Positions 1-5,476 of a stretch of DNA of 5,821 nucleotides are shown in pieces. Where the stretch lies: NCBI GenBank assembly GCA_003662305.1, contig QMXU01000069.1:1-5821 (forward strand), given 5' to 3'. Below the pieces are notes generated by a model. It saw only the letters and a list, made by a program, of their open reading frames with translations. It had not been told where the DNA came from and searched no databases. Made by a program: the position numbers and the translations under genes. This DNA comes from Candidatus Hecatellales archaeon (GTDB taxonomy: Archaea > Thermoproteota > Bathyarchaeia > Hecatellales > Hecatellaceae). The first letter of the stretch is position 1. The number at the start of each line of letters is the position of its first letter.

Positions 1-1602
1 CCAGCCTCCCAAGGCGAAGCTTTCAGGAGGCGGACTGCGCTTGACGTACACGAGGTATACTGGCAGAGCGCCGACAATGATGGCTATGATGGACAGTCCT
101 ACGCTTAAAGGCTCCACGTGGAATGTGATGCCGTTGTGGGCTGCACCCAGGAAGCCTGCGAAGCCTTCGCCTGTGAAGCCTGTTATGAAGCATAGCGAGG
201 CAAGGATGAAGAGGGGAACCTTCATCACACCTGGCTCGTGGATGTGGGCTTTCCTAACCTCTTCGGAGCGTTTCTCACCCATGAAAGTCAAGATTATGAG
301 TCTGAGGCCGTAGGCGAGGGTTATAGCTGCTGTTATAACGGCGAAGGCTAGGGCTGCATAGTTCCCTGTCTCCATGGCTGCCGCGAAGATAAGGTCTTTA
401 CTCCAGAAGCCGTTGAAGGGAGGCACTCCTCCAAGCGCCAGCACACCTACGATGGTAGCGTAAAAGGTTACCGGGGCGTCTCTCCATAGGCCTCCCATCT
501 TCCTCATGTCACGCATACCGTGGAGGCTGTGGACCAGCACTCCCGCGGCGAGGAAGAGAAGGGCCTTAAACACGGCGTGGCTCATGAGGTGGAACTGGCT
601 TAGGAAGATGAATCCTGCTCCAGCGCCAAGCCCGAGTCCCATCATCATATAGCCTATCTGGCTTATGGTGGAGTAGGCTAGAACCCGCTTGATGTCTACG
701 GAGGTCAGACCCATGGTGGCTGTTATGAGGGCTGTAACAGCTCCAACCCATACGAGGGCTGTAAGCCAGAGGTCTGGAGCTACATCCATGTAGATGAAGT
801 GGGTTCGAGCCATAAGGTAGACTCCTGCCTTAACCATTGTGGCAGCATGGATGAGGGCGGAAACAGGGGTTGGACCTTCCATGGCGTCTGGAAGCCATGT
901 GTGCAGCGGAAGCTGAGCTGACTTGCCTATGGCGCCCATCAGCATGAGGAAGGGCGCCGCTGAGAGGGCAAAGGGCAGAACCTTGAAGGCTTCAAGGGCG
1001 CCGTGGAGGTCTTTGAAGGCGAAGCTTCCTGTGGAGAGGAACACCAGGATGATGCCGACCAGGAGAAATACGTCTCCAATACGGGTTACTACGAAGGCTT
1101 TGAAGCCGGCTTTCCTGGCTTCAGGCCTCTTATACCAGAAGCCTATGAGCGCGTAGCTGCAGAGCCCTACCATCTCCCAGAAAATGTACAGCCACAGGAA
1201 GTTGTCTACTACTACGAGGCCTACCATGGAGCCTATGAAGAGGAGCATGAAGAACCAATAGCGGGTTATGCCTTCCTCCCCAGCCATGTAACCCGTGGAG
1301 TAGAGCAGGATAAGCGAGCCTATCCCAGCTACGATGCAGGCCATGAAAACGCTTAAGGGGTCAACCATAACGCCTATGTTCACGGTTATCAGGCCTGGAA
1401 TCGCAAGCCAGGTTATCTGGGGGTTAGCATATGGCGGGCCAGTGGCCACATCAGGAATCATGGACAGGGCGAAGGCGGCTGTTACGAAGCCTACAAGCAC
1501 CGGGTAGATGTCTCTAACCCGCCTGTTTAAGGCTGCCAAGGGCATTAGGGCTGAAGCCACTAGGGGGATAAGCCATACCAGGAAGGGTGCATAGGGTAGC
1601 AT
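1..1602 (-). CDS. nuoL: NuoL-like antiporter subunit, 3' end cut by window
   Basis: This is a large ion-pumping membrane subunit of the complex I/Mrp antiporter family. 534 residues are visible and the frame is still open at the left edge; E. coli NuoL is about 613, so the C-terminal helices and any lateral helix lie outside. The start is ATG at 1602, seven bases after the nuoK stop, behind a good GAGGTGGTGA site. Seen in the sequence: many hydrophobic helices; FWEMVG with E143 (TM5 glutamate); TRIGD with D177; GAIGKSAQLPLHTWLPDAMEGPTPVSALIHA split around K227 and H252; IHAATMVKAGVYL with K258; SVDIKRVLAYSTISQ; FHLMSHAVFKALLFLAAG with H338, H342 and K346; GFWSKD with K402 and D403. These match the proton-path charges of E. 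coli NuoL. The motifs and the position after nuoK favour NuoL over NuoM or NuoN. Role: conducts H+ or Na+ coupled to electron flow. Which ion is used cannot be told. Confidence 0.95.
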   Translation of the reverse strand, partial: MLPYAPFLVWLIPLVASALMPLAALNRRVRDIYPVLVGFVTAAFALSMIPDVATGPPYANPQITWLAIPGLITVNIGVMVDPLSVFMACIVAGIGSLILLYSTGYMAGEEGITRYWFFMLLFIGSMVGLVVVDNFLWLYIFWEMVGLCSYALIGFWYKRPEARKAGFKAFVVTRIGDVFLLVGIILVFLSTGSFAFKDLHGALEAFKVLPFALSAAPFLMLMGAIGKSAQLPLHTWLPDAMEGPTPVSALIHAATMVKAGVYLMARTHFIYMDVAPDLWLTALVWVGAVTALITATMGLTSVDIKRVLAYSTISQIGYMMMGLGLGAGAGFIFLSQFHLMSHAVFKALLFLAAGVLVHSLHGMRDMRKMGGLWRDAPVTFYATIVGVLALGGVPPFNGFWSKDLIFAAAMETGNYAALAFAVITAAITLAYGLRLIILTFMGEKRSEEVRKAHIHEPGVMKVPLFILASLCFITGFTGEGFAGFLGAAHNGITFHVEPLSVGLSIIAIIVGALPVYLVYVKRSPPPESFALGGW

Positions 1603-1609
1603 TCTTCCA

Positions 1610-1619
1610 TCACCACCTC
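1610..1619 (-). promoter_or_regulatory. ribosome binding site of nuoL
   Basis: The minus strand reads GAGGTGGTGA, close to the archaeal Shine-Dalgarno consensus GGAGGTGA, ending 7 bases before the ATG at 1602. It overlaps the last codons and TGA stop of nuoK, so the two genes are probably translationally coupled. A second ATG at 1610 overlaps that stop but is out of frame with nuoL. Confidence 0.7.
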
Positions 1620-1921
1620 AAACGCTTAAGCTCCCGGACGTCAAGCGTCCTGTAGTGTTTGAAGGCTTGAATCACTATGGCTAAGCCTACTGCTGCTATG
1701 CATCCGCCTACTCCCACGGCTAGAATCGCCAGCGATATTATAGCTGGGTTTAACGCTCCCAGCGGAGTTGCTCCGAAGGTTACCAAGACGACTATGGCTC
1801 CGTTGGTTAGGATTTCAACGCCTAGGATAAGCCTGATCATGTTGCTTTTAGCGGCAAGACAGTATATGCCTAAGATTATCAGGAGTAAACCTCCCGCAAA
1901 ACCTATGGTGGCAACATCCAT
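1610..1921 (-). CDS. nuoK: NuoK-like membrane subunit
   Basis: Small three-helix membrane subunit of the proton-translocating arm, homologous to NuoK, FpoK and MrpC/MbhG. I choose the ATG at 1921 (103 residues) over the GTG at 1933. It has a GAGAGGTGA site 8 bases upstream and gives a length close to E. coli NuoK (100). Helices lie at about 6-24, 29-49 and 60-86. LILGVEILTNGA in helix 2 carries E36, the same position as the essential E. coli E36. The equivalent of E. coli E72 in helix 3 is I75 (aligned through AxxGLA), and there is no other acidic residue in that helix. The C-terminal tail is charged (about residues 88-103). It sits between nuoJ-C and nuoL, as usual. Inferred role: part of the central hydrophilic axis that couples redox to pumping, with one of its two usual carboxylates missing. 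Confidence 0.93.
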   Translation of the reverse strand: MDVATIGFAGGLLLIILGIYCLAAKSNMIRLILGVEILTNGAIVVLVTFGATPLGALNPAIISLAILAVGVGGCIAAVGLAIVIQAFKHYRTLDVRELKRLRW

Positions 1922-1929
1922 TTCTCCTT

Positions 1930-1938
1930 TCACCTCTC
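1930..1938 (-). promoter_or_regulatory. ribosome binding site fixing nuoK start at 1921
   Basis: The minus strand reads GAGAGGTGA, then eight bases, then ATG at 1921. The site includes the TGA stop of nuoJ-C. The in-frame GTG at 1933 lies inside this site and so cannot use it; the ATG is the better start. Confidence 0.65.
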
Positions 1939-2187
1939 CTCAAGCCTGAACAGGGCGATACAGCCGATAGCCGAGAACAGCAGTACAAGGCTTAAGATAA
2001 CGGCATCCCAGGATCGAAGCTCCCAGAGGGCTGAGCTGAAAGCCTCTGGAGGAACTGGGGGTCCTACCGTTGCAGCCGGGCTTCCCAGCGACAGGAAGGG
2101 AAACGGCTTAGCTGCAACTCCGACGATGCAGAGTAGGAATATTATGGATAGAACCGCTCCAACTGCTGTGAAACCATTTCGAGCCAT
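1930..2187 (-). CDS. nuoJ: NuoJ C-terminal half (split NuoJ; MbhE-like)
   Basis: Second of two adjacent genes that together replace one nuoJ. I choose the ATG at 2187 (85 residues), one base after the nuoJ-N stop and with GGGAGGG about 9 bases upstream. The GTG at 2205 would overlap nuoJ-N by 17 bases and has no visible ribosome site. One helix lies at about 8-26, then a Gly/Pro/Ala-rich loop (about 28-50), then SALWELRSWD (W55, R58, D61) leading into a second helix (62-80) and a charged RLEER end. The layout fits the last two helices of NuoJ. The ELRSWD stretch also recalls the DFRGFD motif of the MrpA C-terminal domain/MbhE, the evolutionary equivalent of the NuoJ C-terminus. Known precedent: methanogen fpo operons also have two J genes. 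Role: membrane arm next to NuoK and NuoH. Identity rests on position and layout more than on strong residue matches. Confidence 0.8.
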   Translation of the reverse strand: MARNGFTAVGAVLSIIFLLCIVGVAAKPFPFLSLGSPAATVGPPVPPEAFSSALWELRSWDAVILSLVLLFSAIGCIALFRLEER

Positions 2188-2188
2188 C

Positions 2189-2431
2189 TTATTCTTCCCT
2201 CCCACGTGTTAATATTATGGCGGCTATTGCCATTGCTACAACGGCTCCCGCGTAGACAAGCATCTGGAACATGCCAAGGTACACCGCGTTAAGAAGGAAG
2301 TAGAAGGAGCCTATGGCAACAGACATGATGGCGAAGGAGAAAACCATGTAGATTAGGTCTTTAAGCTCTATAGTTAGGATGGCAAATATTATGGCCAGGG
2401 CCATTAATATTAGGGCTACAGCATACTCCAA
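2189..2431 (-). CDS. nuoJ: NuoJ N-terminal half (split NuoJ)
   Basis: First three helices of NuoJ as a separate 80-residue protein. The start is a TTG at 2431, eight bases after the nuoI stop. It gives MEYAVALILMALAIIFA, which lines up with the E. coli NuoJ start (MEFAFYICGLIAILA), so the TTG is preferred over the internal ATG at 2404. An ATG at 2439 is out of frame and stops after seven codons. Helices lie at about 3-20, 27-47 and 52-75. Helix 3 has MFQMLVYAGAVVAM with Y60-A-G-A, the NuoJ signature around the flexible pi-bulge helix that matters for coupling in complex I. The protein stops with a charged TRGREE end, where whole NuoJ would continue into its loop and helices 4-5. Those are supplied by the next gene, one base away. 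The stop (TAA) is clean and both halves carry sensible ends, so this looks like a genuine split rather than a frameshift. Confidence 0.85.
   Translation of the reverse strand: MEYAVALILMALAIIFAILTIELKDLIYMVFSFAIMSVAIGSFYFLLNAVYLGMFQMLVYAGAVVAMAIAAIILTRGREE
2197..2203 (-). promoter_or_regulatory. ribosome binding site fixing nuoJ-C start at 2187
   Basis: The minus strand reads GGGAGGG, nine bases before the ATG at 2187, inside the last codons of nuoJ-N. The longer GTG start at 2205 has only an AT-rich stretch in front of it. Confidence 0.5.
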
Positions 2432-2439
2432 CCTTCCAT

Positions 2440-2775
2440 CTACCCCCTCTTAAACTCGTAAACCTTATGCTTGTAGTCTGCCAGCTCGTATTCCTCCGTC
2501 ATGGATAAGGCGTCTCGAGGACAGGATTCAACGCATTGAGAGCAGAACACGCACCTGTTCAGGTAGTAGCGAAGCTCAGCCATAGGGCCTTTACCCACCA
2601 TCTCTAGGGCGAAGGCCGGGCATACCTGCACGCACATTCCGCATCCTACACATTTCTCAGCGTCCCAGGCAAGCCTCCCACGGAAGCGTGGGGGAACATC
2701 CCTCCGCTCGAAAGGATACTTGAGGGTTACCGGCTTTCTTACAGCTGCTCCAGCAAGCTCGCTTTCCATCGCCAT
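2440..2775 (-). CDS. nuoI: NuoI-like 2x[4Fe-4S] ferredoxin subunit
   Basis: Electron-transfer subunit of the hydrophilic arm, 111 residues. Two classic ferredoxin motifs are seen: CVGCGMCVQVCP (C42, C45, C48, C52) and CVFCSQCVESCP (C75, C78, C81, C85). These bind the two [4Fe-4S] clusters equivalent to N6a and N6b. Upstream is YPFERRDVPPRFRGRLAWD, the segment typical of NuoI, MbhN and EchF that packs on the membrane-facing subunits. At 111 residues it is shorter than E. coli NuoI (about 180) and closer to the hydrogenase forms. The ATG at 2775 overlaps the nuoH stop as TAATG and has GGGGGTGAT six bases upstream; an alternative ATG two codons in is possible. Inferred role: accepts electrons from ferredoxin or an outside module and hands them to the NuoB-like subunit. 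No nuoE, nuoF or nuoG lies nearby. Confidence 0.95.
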   Translation of the reverse strand: MAMESELAGAAVRKPVTLKYPFERRDVPPRFRGRLAWDAEKCVGCGMCVQVCPAFALEMVGKGPMAELRYYLNRCVFCSQCVESCPRDALSMTEEYELADYKHKVYEFKRG

Positions 2776-3770
2776 TACGCTATCACCCCCATAGCCAGAA
2801 GGGCTTGAATAAACACTGCCTCGGCAACGGCAGCCACTATCAGGTACCTCCAGGAGAAGTGAACCATCTGGTCTATCCTAAGCCTTGCAAACAGTGTTCT
2901 AATGTTGGCGAGAACCAGCACAAGCACCGTAGTCTTAAACATGAACCACAGGAAGTAGGAGACCTGAACGGGGATCACAGGTATAGCAGGCCCGTAGGGT
3001 CCTCCCAAGAATAGAGCAGCCATCAATGCGGCTGCCAGCGTAAGCTCAACATCGGTGGCAAACCTAAAGAGAGCAAGTCTTCTACCGCTGAACTCTGTAA
3101 GCCATCCGGCTACGATTTCCTGCTCAGCTTCAGGAATGTCGAAGGGTATTCTCTCAAGCTCAGCCTGGAAGCATATGACGGATATGGCTAGGGCTGGCAG
3201 GAGGGCTGACGCTAGGATGGCGTCCGTTGAAATCTTCTGGGCTATCAGGCTTATGTTCAGGGTTCCAGCCCCCATGGCCGCTGTTAAAAGAGCCACAGCC
3301 AGCGGGATCTCGTAGCCTAAAAGCTGGAAGGCTGTTCTCACCGCCCCCACGGCACTGAACCTGTTGGTGGAACCCCAGCCGGCGAGGAACTTCAGGAAGC
3401 CTATTATGGTCAGCACGAAGATTACGAGGATGAGGTCGCCTTCGAAGGCTCCGAACGCCACATCCCTGACGATGGGAACTATGGGGATGTAGAAGAGGGC
3501 GTAGAAGGATAAGGCCAGCATCATTATGGGTGTAAGGGTGAAGAGGAACCTGTCGACGGCGGCTGGCACAATATCTTCTTTGGCCAGAAGCTTCACGAAG
3601 TCTGCGAAGGGCTGAAGGAAGCCTTTAGGCCCCGTGTGAAGAGGCCCGTAACGGTATTGGAGCTTAGCGTAAAACTTCCTGTCAACCCATTCGAAGTATA
3701 GGGCAAGCCATGAGAGGAACAGGAAACCTGGGAAGATTACGAGTTCTATCACTCCTAAAGCTTCCTTCAT
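2775..3770 (-). CDS. nuoH: NuoH-like membrane anchor subunit
   Basis: Eight-helix-type membrane subunit (331 residues) that joins the hydrophilic arm to the ion-pumping arm; homologue of NuoH, FpoH, MbhM, EchB and HycD. I choose the ATG at 3770, which sits five bases after a GGAAGGTGA site. The GTG at 3779 would lie within that site and add only three residues. Family signatures in order: DRKFYAKLQYRYGPLHTGPKG (first part about 30-42), QPFADFVKLLAKED (53-66), GWGSTNRFSAVGAVR (131-145), QLLGYEIPL with E154 (149-157), and ERIPFDIPEAEQEIVAGW (206-223) followed by TEFSGRR (225-231). The last is the conserved acidic loop (E214, E216, E218) that passes protons or conformational change towards the membrane arm. 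It directly follows the large-subunit gene with no nuoEFG between, as in Fpo- and Mbh-type operons. The sequence alone does not separate a quinone-reducing from a hydrogenase role. Confidence 0.95.
   Translation of the reverse strand: MKEALGVIELVIFPGFLFLSWLALYFEWVDRKFYAKLQYRYGPLHTGPKGFLQPFADFVKLLAKEDIVPAAVDRFLFTLTPIMMLALSFYALFYIPIVPIVRDVAFGAFEGDLILVIFVLTIIGFLKFLAGWGSTNRFSAVGAVRTAFQLLGYEIPLAVALLTAAMGAGTLNISLIAQKISTDAILASALLPALAISVICFQAELERIPFDIPEAEQEIVAGWLTEFSGRRLALFRFATDVELTLAAALMAALFLGGPYGPAIPVIPVQVSYFLWFMFKTTVLVLVLANIRTLFARLRIDQMVHFSWRYLIVAAVAEAVFIQALLAMGVIA
2782..2790 (-). promoter_or_regulatory. ribosome binding site of nuoI
   Basis: The minus strand reads GGGGGTGAT, six bases before the ATG at 2775, within the last codons of nuoH. 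Together with the TAATG stop-start overlap this points to translational coupling of nuoH and nuoI. Confidence 0.6.
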
Positions 3771-3775
3771 CCAGC

Positions 3776-3784
3776 TCACCTTCC
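3776..3784 (-). promoter_or_regulatory. ribosome binding site fixing nuoH start at 3770
   Basis: The minus strand reads GGAAGGTGA, five bases before the ATG at 3770. The final TGA is also the stop of the large-subunit gene. The upstream in-frame GTG at 3779 lies inside the site and so is unlikely to be the start. Confidence 0.65.
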
Positions 3785-4972
3785 ATAACGCTTATAGTAT
3801 TTCCTCCGGTATGTTCGAAGCTGGTCTCCGCTCCAAACCCAGCTTTTGCCTTTACGCTCGTCTATGAAGGCGAAGCGTGCTGTGCAGCTTAGGCACGGGT
3901 CTATTCCGGCGAAAACTATGGGGATTTCAGCTATATGGTAGCCTTTAAGCATCTCGCATACGGCTGGAATATTACCGAGGGTCGGCGTTCTTATCTTAAC
4001 CCTTTCAGGCTTTTCCGTTCCGTTGCTCTTGAAATAGTAGAAAAGCTCTCCTCTAGGGGCTTCACCCCTAGTTATAATCTCGTTGGGAGCAATATTCCAC
4101 GGGACTTTAACTTTTATCGGGCCTGAAGGCATGTGGTCTATGGCGTAGTCGATGATGTTGGCAGCCTCATAGGTTTCAACCACCCTGACAATTATCTGGG
4201 CGAGAACGTCTCCGGTGTCATAGGTGGCAACGTTGAAAGGTATCTCGTCGTAAGCCTGGTAGGGGTCGTCAGCCCGCACGTCACGTTTAACCCCTGTCAT
4301 CCTTAAGGTCGGCCCTACCGCGCAGAGGGCAACCGCGTCGTGAGGTGAAAGCTTTCCAACGTCTATAACTCTCTTCCTTAGGGTGGGCTCCTTCTCAACT
4401 ACTTCCGTGTAGACATCAAGCCTCTTCCTCAGTATTTCCATGCCCTTCTTGATTTGGTGAGCCACCGCGTCGGAGATGTCACGGCGCACTCCGCCTACGG
4501 TTGACATGGCGTAGTTAACCCTGTTACCGCTTATAAGCTCCAGCAGGTCCATTACCAGCTCTCGGTCTCTCCAAACATAGTAGAAGAGAGTGTCGAAGCC
4601 TAGCTCGTGGGCGGCTACACCAAGCCAGAGCGTGTGGCTGTGGATACGCTCAAGCTCTGACATTATTACACGGATATACTTGGCTCTTGGCGGAGGCTCA
4701 ACATCCGCCAGCTTTTCAACACCCTGAGTGTACACCAGCGTGTGAATGCACGAGCAGATTCCGCATACACGCTCACATAAGTATATGTTTTGAATGTAGT
4801 TTCGGGCTTCCGTAGCCTTCTCTACACCTCGATGGGTGTAGGCTGGCCTAGCCATCACATCGACAATAGTGTCTCCCTCGATTTTGAAGAGTAGAAGTAT
4901 GGGCTCTTTGAGGGCTGGATGCTGAGGGCCTATGGGAACCTCAAATATGGCTCTTTCAGATTCCTCTAACAC
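3776..4972 (-). CDS. nuoD: group 4 [NiFe] hydrogenase large subunit (NuoD-like)
   Basis: Catalytic subunit, 398 residues. It has the NuoD fold signatures: GPQHPALKEP (15-24), RGVEK with E51, SGNRV and GGVRRDI in the middle, and TRGEAPRGELFYY (from 301). Unlike NuoD, it keeps both Ni-Fe motifs: RVCGICSCIH (R68, C70, C73, H77) and DPCLSCTAR (C360, C363, R366). All four metal-binding cysteines of a [NiFe] hydrogenase are therefore present. Arg instead of His at the end of the second motif is usual for group 4 enzymes. A 32-residue basic/aromatic tail follows R366, like the tail that HycI removes from E. coli HycE. Likely reaction: 2H+ + 2e- to H2, reversible, with electrons from the NuoB-like cluster. 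The start is a GTG at 4972, overlapping the nuoC gene by 17 bases; no in-frame ATG is nearby and a GGAGGAGGAG run lies about 10 bases upstream. General databases would probably label it NuoD/49 kDa subunit. Confidence 0.93.
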   Translation of the reverse strand: MLEESERAIFEVPIGPQHPALKEPILLLFKIEGDTIVDVMARPAYTHRGVEKATEARNYIQNIYLCERVCGICSCIHTLVYTQGVEKLADVEPPPRAKYIRVIMSELERIHSHTLWLGVAAHELGFDTLFYYVWRDRELVMDLLELISGNRVNYAMSTVGGVRRDISDAVAHQIKKGMEILRKRLDVYTEVVEKEPTLRKRVIDVGKLSPHDAVALCAVGPTLRMTGVKRDVRADDPYQAYDEIPFNVATYDTGDVLAQIIVRVVETYEAANIIDYAIDHMPSGPIKVKVPWNIAPNEIITRGEAPRGELFYYFKSNGTEKPERVKIRTPTLGNIPAVCEMLKGYHIAEIPIVFAGIDPCLSCTARFAFIDERKGKSWVWSGDQLRTYRRKYYKRYGR

Positions 4973-5459
4973 CTTTCTTCCTCTCCTCCTCCAATCTTTC
5001 TCTAATCTGTTTTACGGTTACATCCTTTCTAAGCGGGTGTAAGTCGTCCGGCCATCCGTCGGCTAGGAGAAGCTTAGTGAGGTTCGGATGACCTTCAGCT
5101 ACGATTCCAAACATGTCATGGACTTCCCTCTCGTAGAGGGTGGCCCCGGGAATTATGTCGGTTATGGTTGGAACCTTGGGGTTATCCCGGGGGATTCTAA
5201 CCTTAAGCGAGATGGTGTTCGAGTAGTCGCTTAGGTGGTAGATTACTTCAAACTGGTTTTGCTTGATGAGGTCGACGCCGCTGATGGTTATAATATATTG
5301 GTAGCCCAGCTCCTTCATAACACAGGATACTGCATCCTTAAGCTTCTCAGTTTTAACTAGGACAAAAACGTTTCTGGGAGGCTGATATTTAACTTCTAAC
5401 ACGTTGTCAGCTCCTATACCAGCCTTAAGCTTTTCAACGGTTTCCTCCAACTCCACCAT
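4956..5459 (-). CDS. nuoC: NuoC-like subunit (30 kDa family)
   Basis: Hydrophilic-arm structural subunit, 167 residues, homologue of NuoC, FpoC, EchD and the N-terminal part of HycE. Seen: an alpha/beta N-terminal domain (1-100), then the family signature YEREVHDMFGI (109-119), EGHPNLTKLLL (123-132), W136-P137 and HPLRKD (141-146). The C-terminus is a charged helix rich in Glu, Arg and Lys (148-163). It carries no cofactor; in known complexes it packs against the large and small subunits. Here it is a separate gene, not fused to NuoD as in E. coli. The ATG at 5459 has GAGGTGA six bases upstream and lies 17 bases after the NuoB-like stop. The 3' end overlaps the large-subunit start by 17 bases. 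Confidence 0.95.
   Translation of the reverse strand: MVELEETVEKLKAGIGADNVLEVKYQPPRNVFVLVKTEKLKDAVSCVMKELGYQYIITISGVDLIKQNQFEVIYHLSDYSNTISLKVRIPRDNPKVPTITDIIPGATLYEREVHDMFGIVAEGHPNLTKLLLADGWPDDLHPLRKDVTVKQIRERLEEERKKGVRGI
4980..4992 (-). promoter_or_regulatory. purine-rich ribosome binding site of large-subunit gene
   Basis: The minus strand reads GGAGGAGGAGAGG, ending seven bases before the GTG start at 4972 and lying in the 3' end of the nuoC-like gene. The same bases encode the Glu/Arg/Lys-rich C-terminus of NuoC, so coding need could also explain the purines. Confidence 0.4.
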
Positions 5460-5465
5460 TACCTT

Positions 5466-5472
5466 TCACCTC
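5466..5472 (-). promoter_or_regulatory. ribosome binding site of nuoC
   Basis: The minus strand reads GAGGTGA, then six bases, then the ATG at 5459. It lies in the 17-base gap after the NuoB-like gene and is the clearest Shine-Dalgarno site in the window. Confidence 0.7.
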
Positions 5473-5476
5473 ACGT

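Noticed and set aside
41..313. Plus-strand open frame of 90 codons near the left edge
   Set aside because: It is antisense to clear nuoL coding sequence, with no ribosome site or domain. Similar plus-strand frames elsewhere (1677-1949, 3055-3315, 5519-5806) are rejected for the same reason.
566..751. Minus-strand 61-codon frame inside nuoL
   Set aside because: It is in a different frame from nuoL, where the conserved SVDIKRVLAYST and FHLMSHAVFKALLF motifs are encoded across the same stretch.
1003..1356. A 117-codon open frame on the plus strand, rich in Glu and Tyr
   Set aside because: It lies wholly antisense to nuoL, whose conserved motifs cover the same bases. Its Glu/Tyr-rich composition is the mirror of the hydrophobic nuoL codons, and it has no recognisable domain.
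2416..2439. ATG at 2439 as the start of nuoJ-N
   Set aside because: It is out of frame with nuoJ-N and meets a stop after seven codons. The TTG at 2431 gives an N-terminus that aligns with NuoJ.
4053..4071. Perfect inverted repeat CTAGGGG / CCCCTAG with a five-base loop
   Set aside because: It sits inside the large-subunit gene over the conserved TRGEAPRG codons, far from any gene end and with no T-run. The protein motif explains the bases; a terminator or regulatory hairpin is not supported.
3776..4972. Reading the complex as a standard NADH:quinone oxidoreductase
   Set aside because: All four Ni-Fe cysteines are present in the large subunit and no NADH-module genes are found. Homology-based nuo names fit the order but not the active site.
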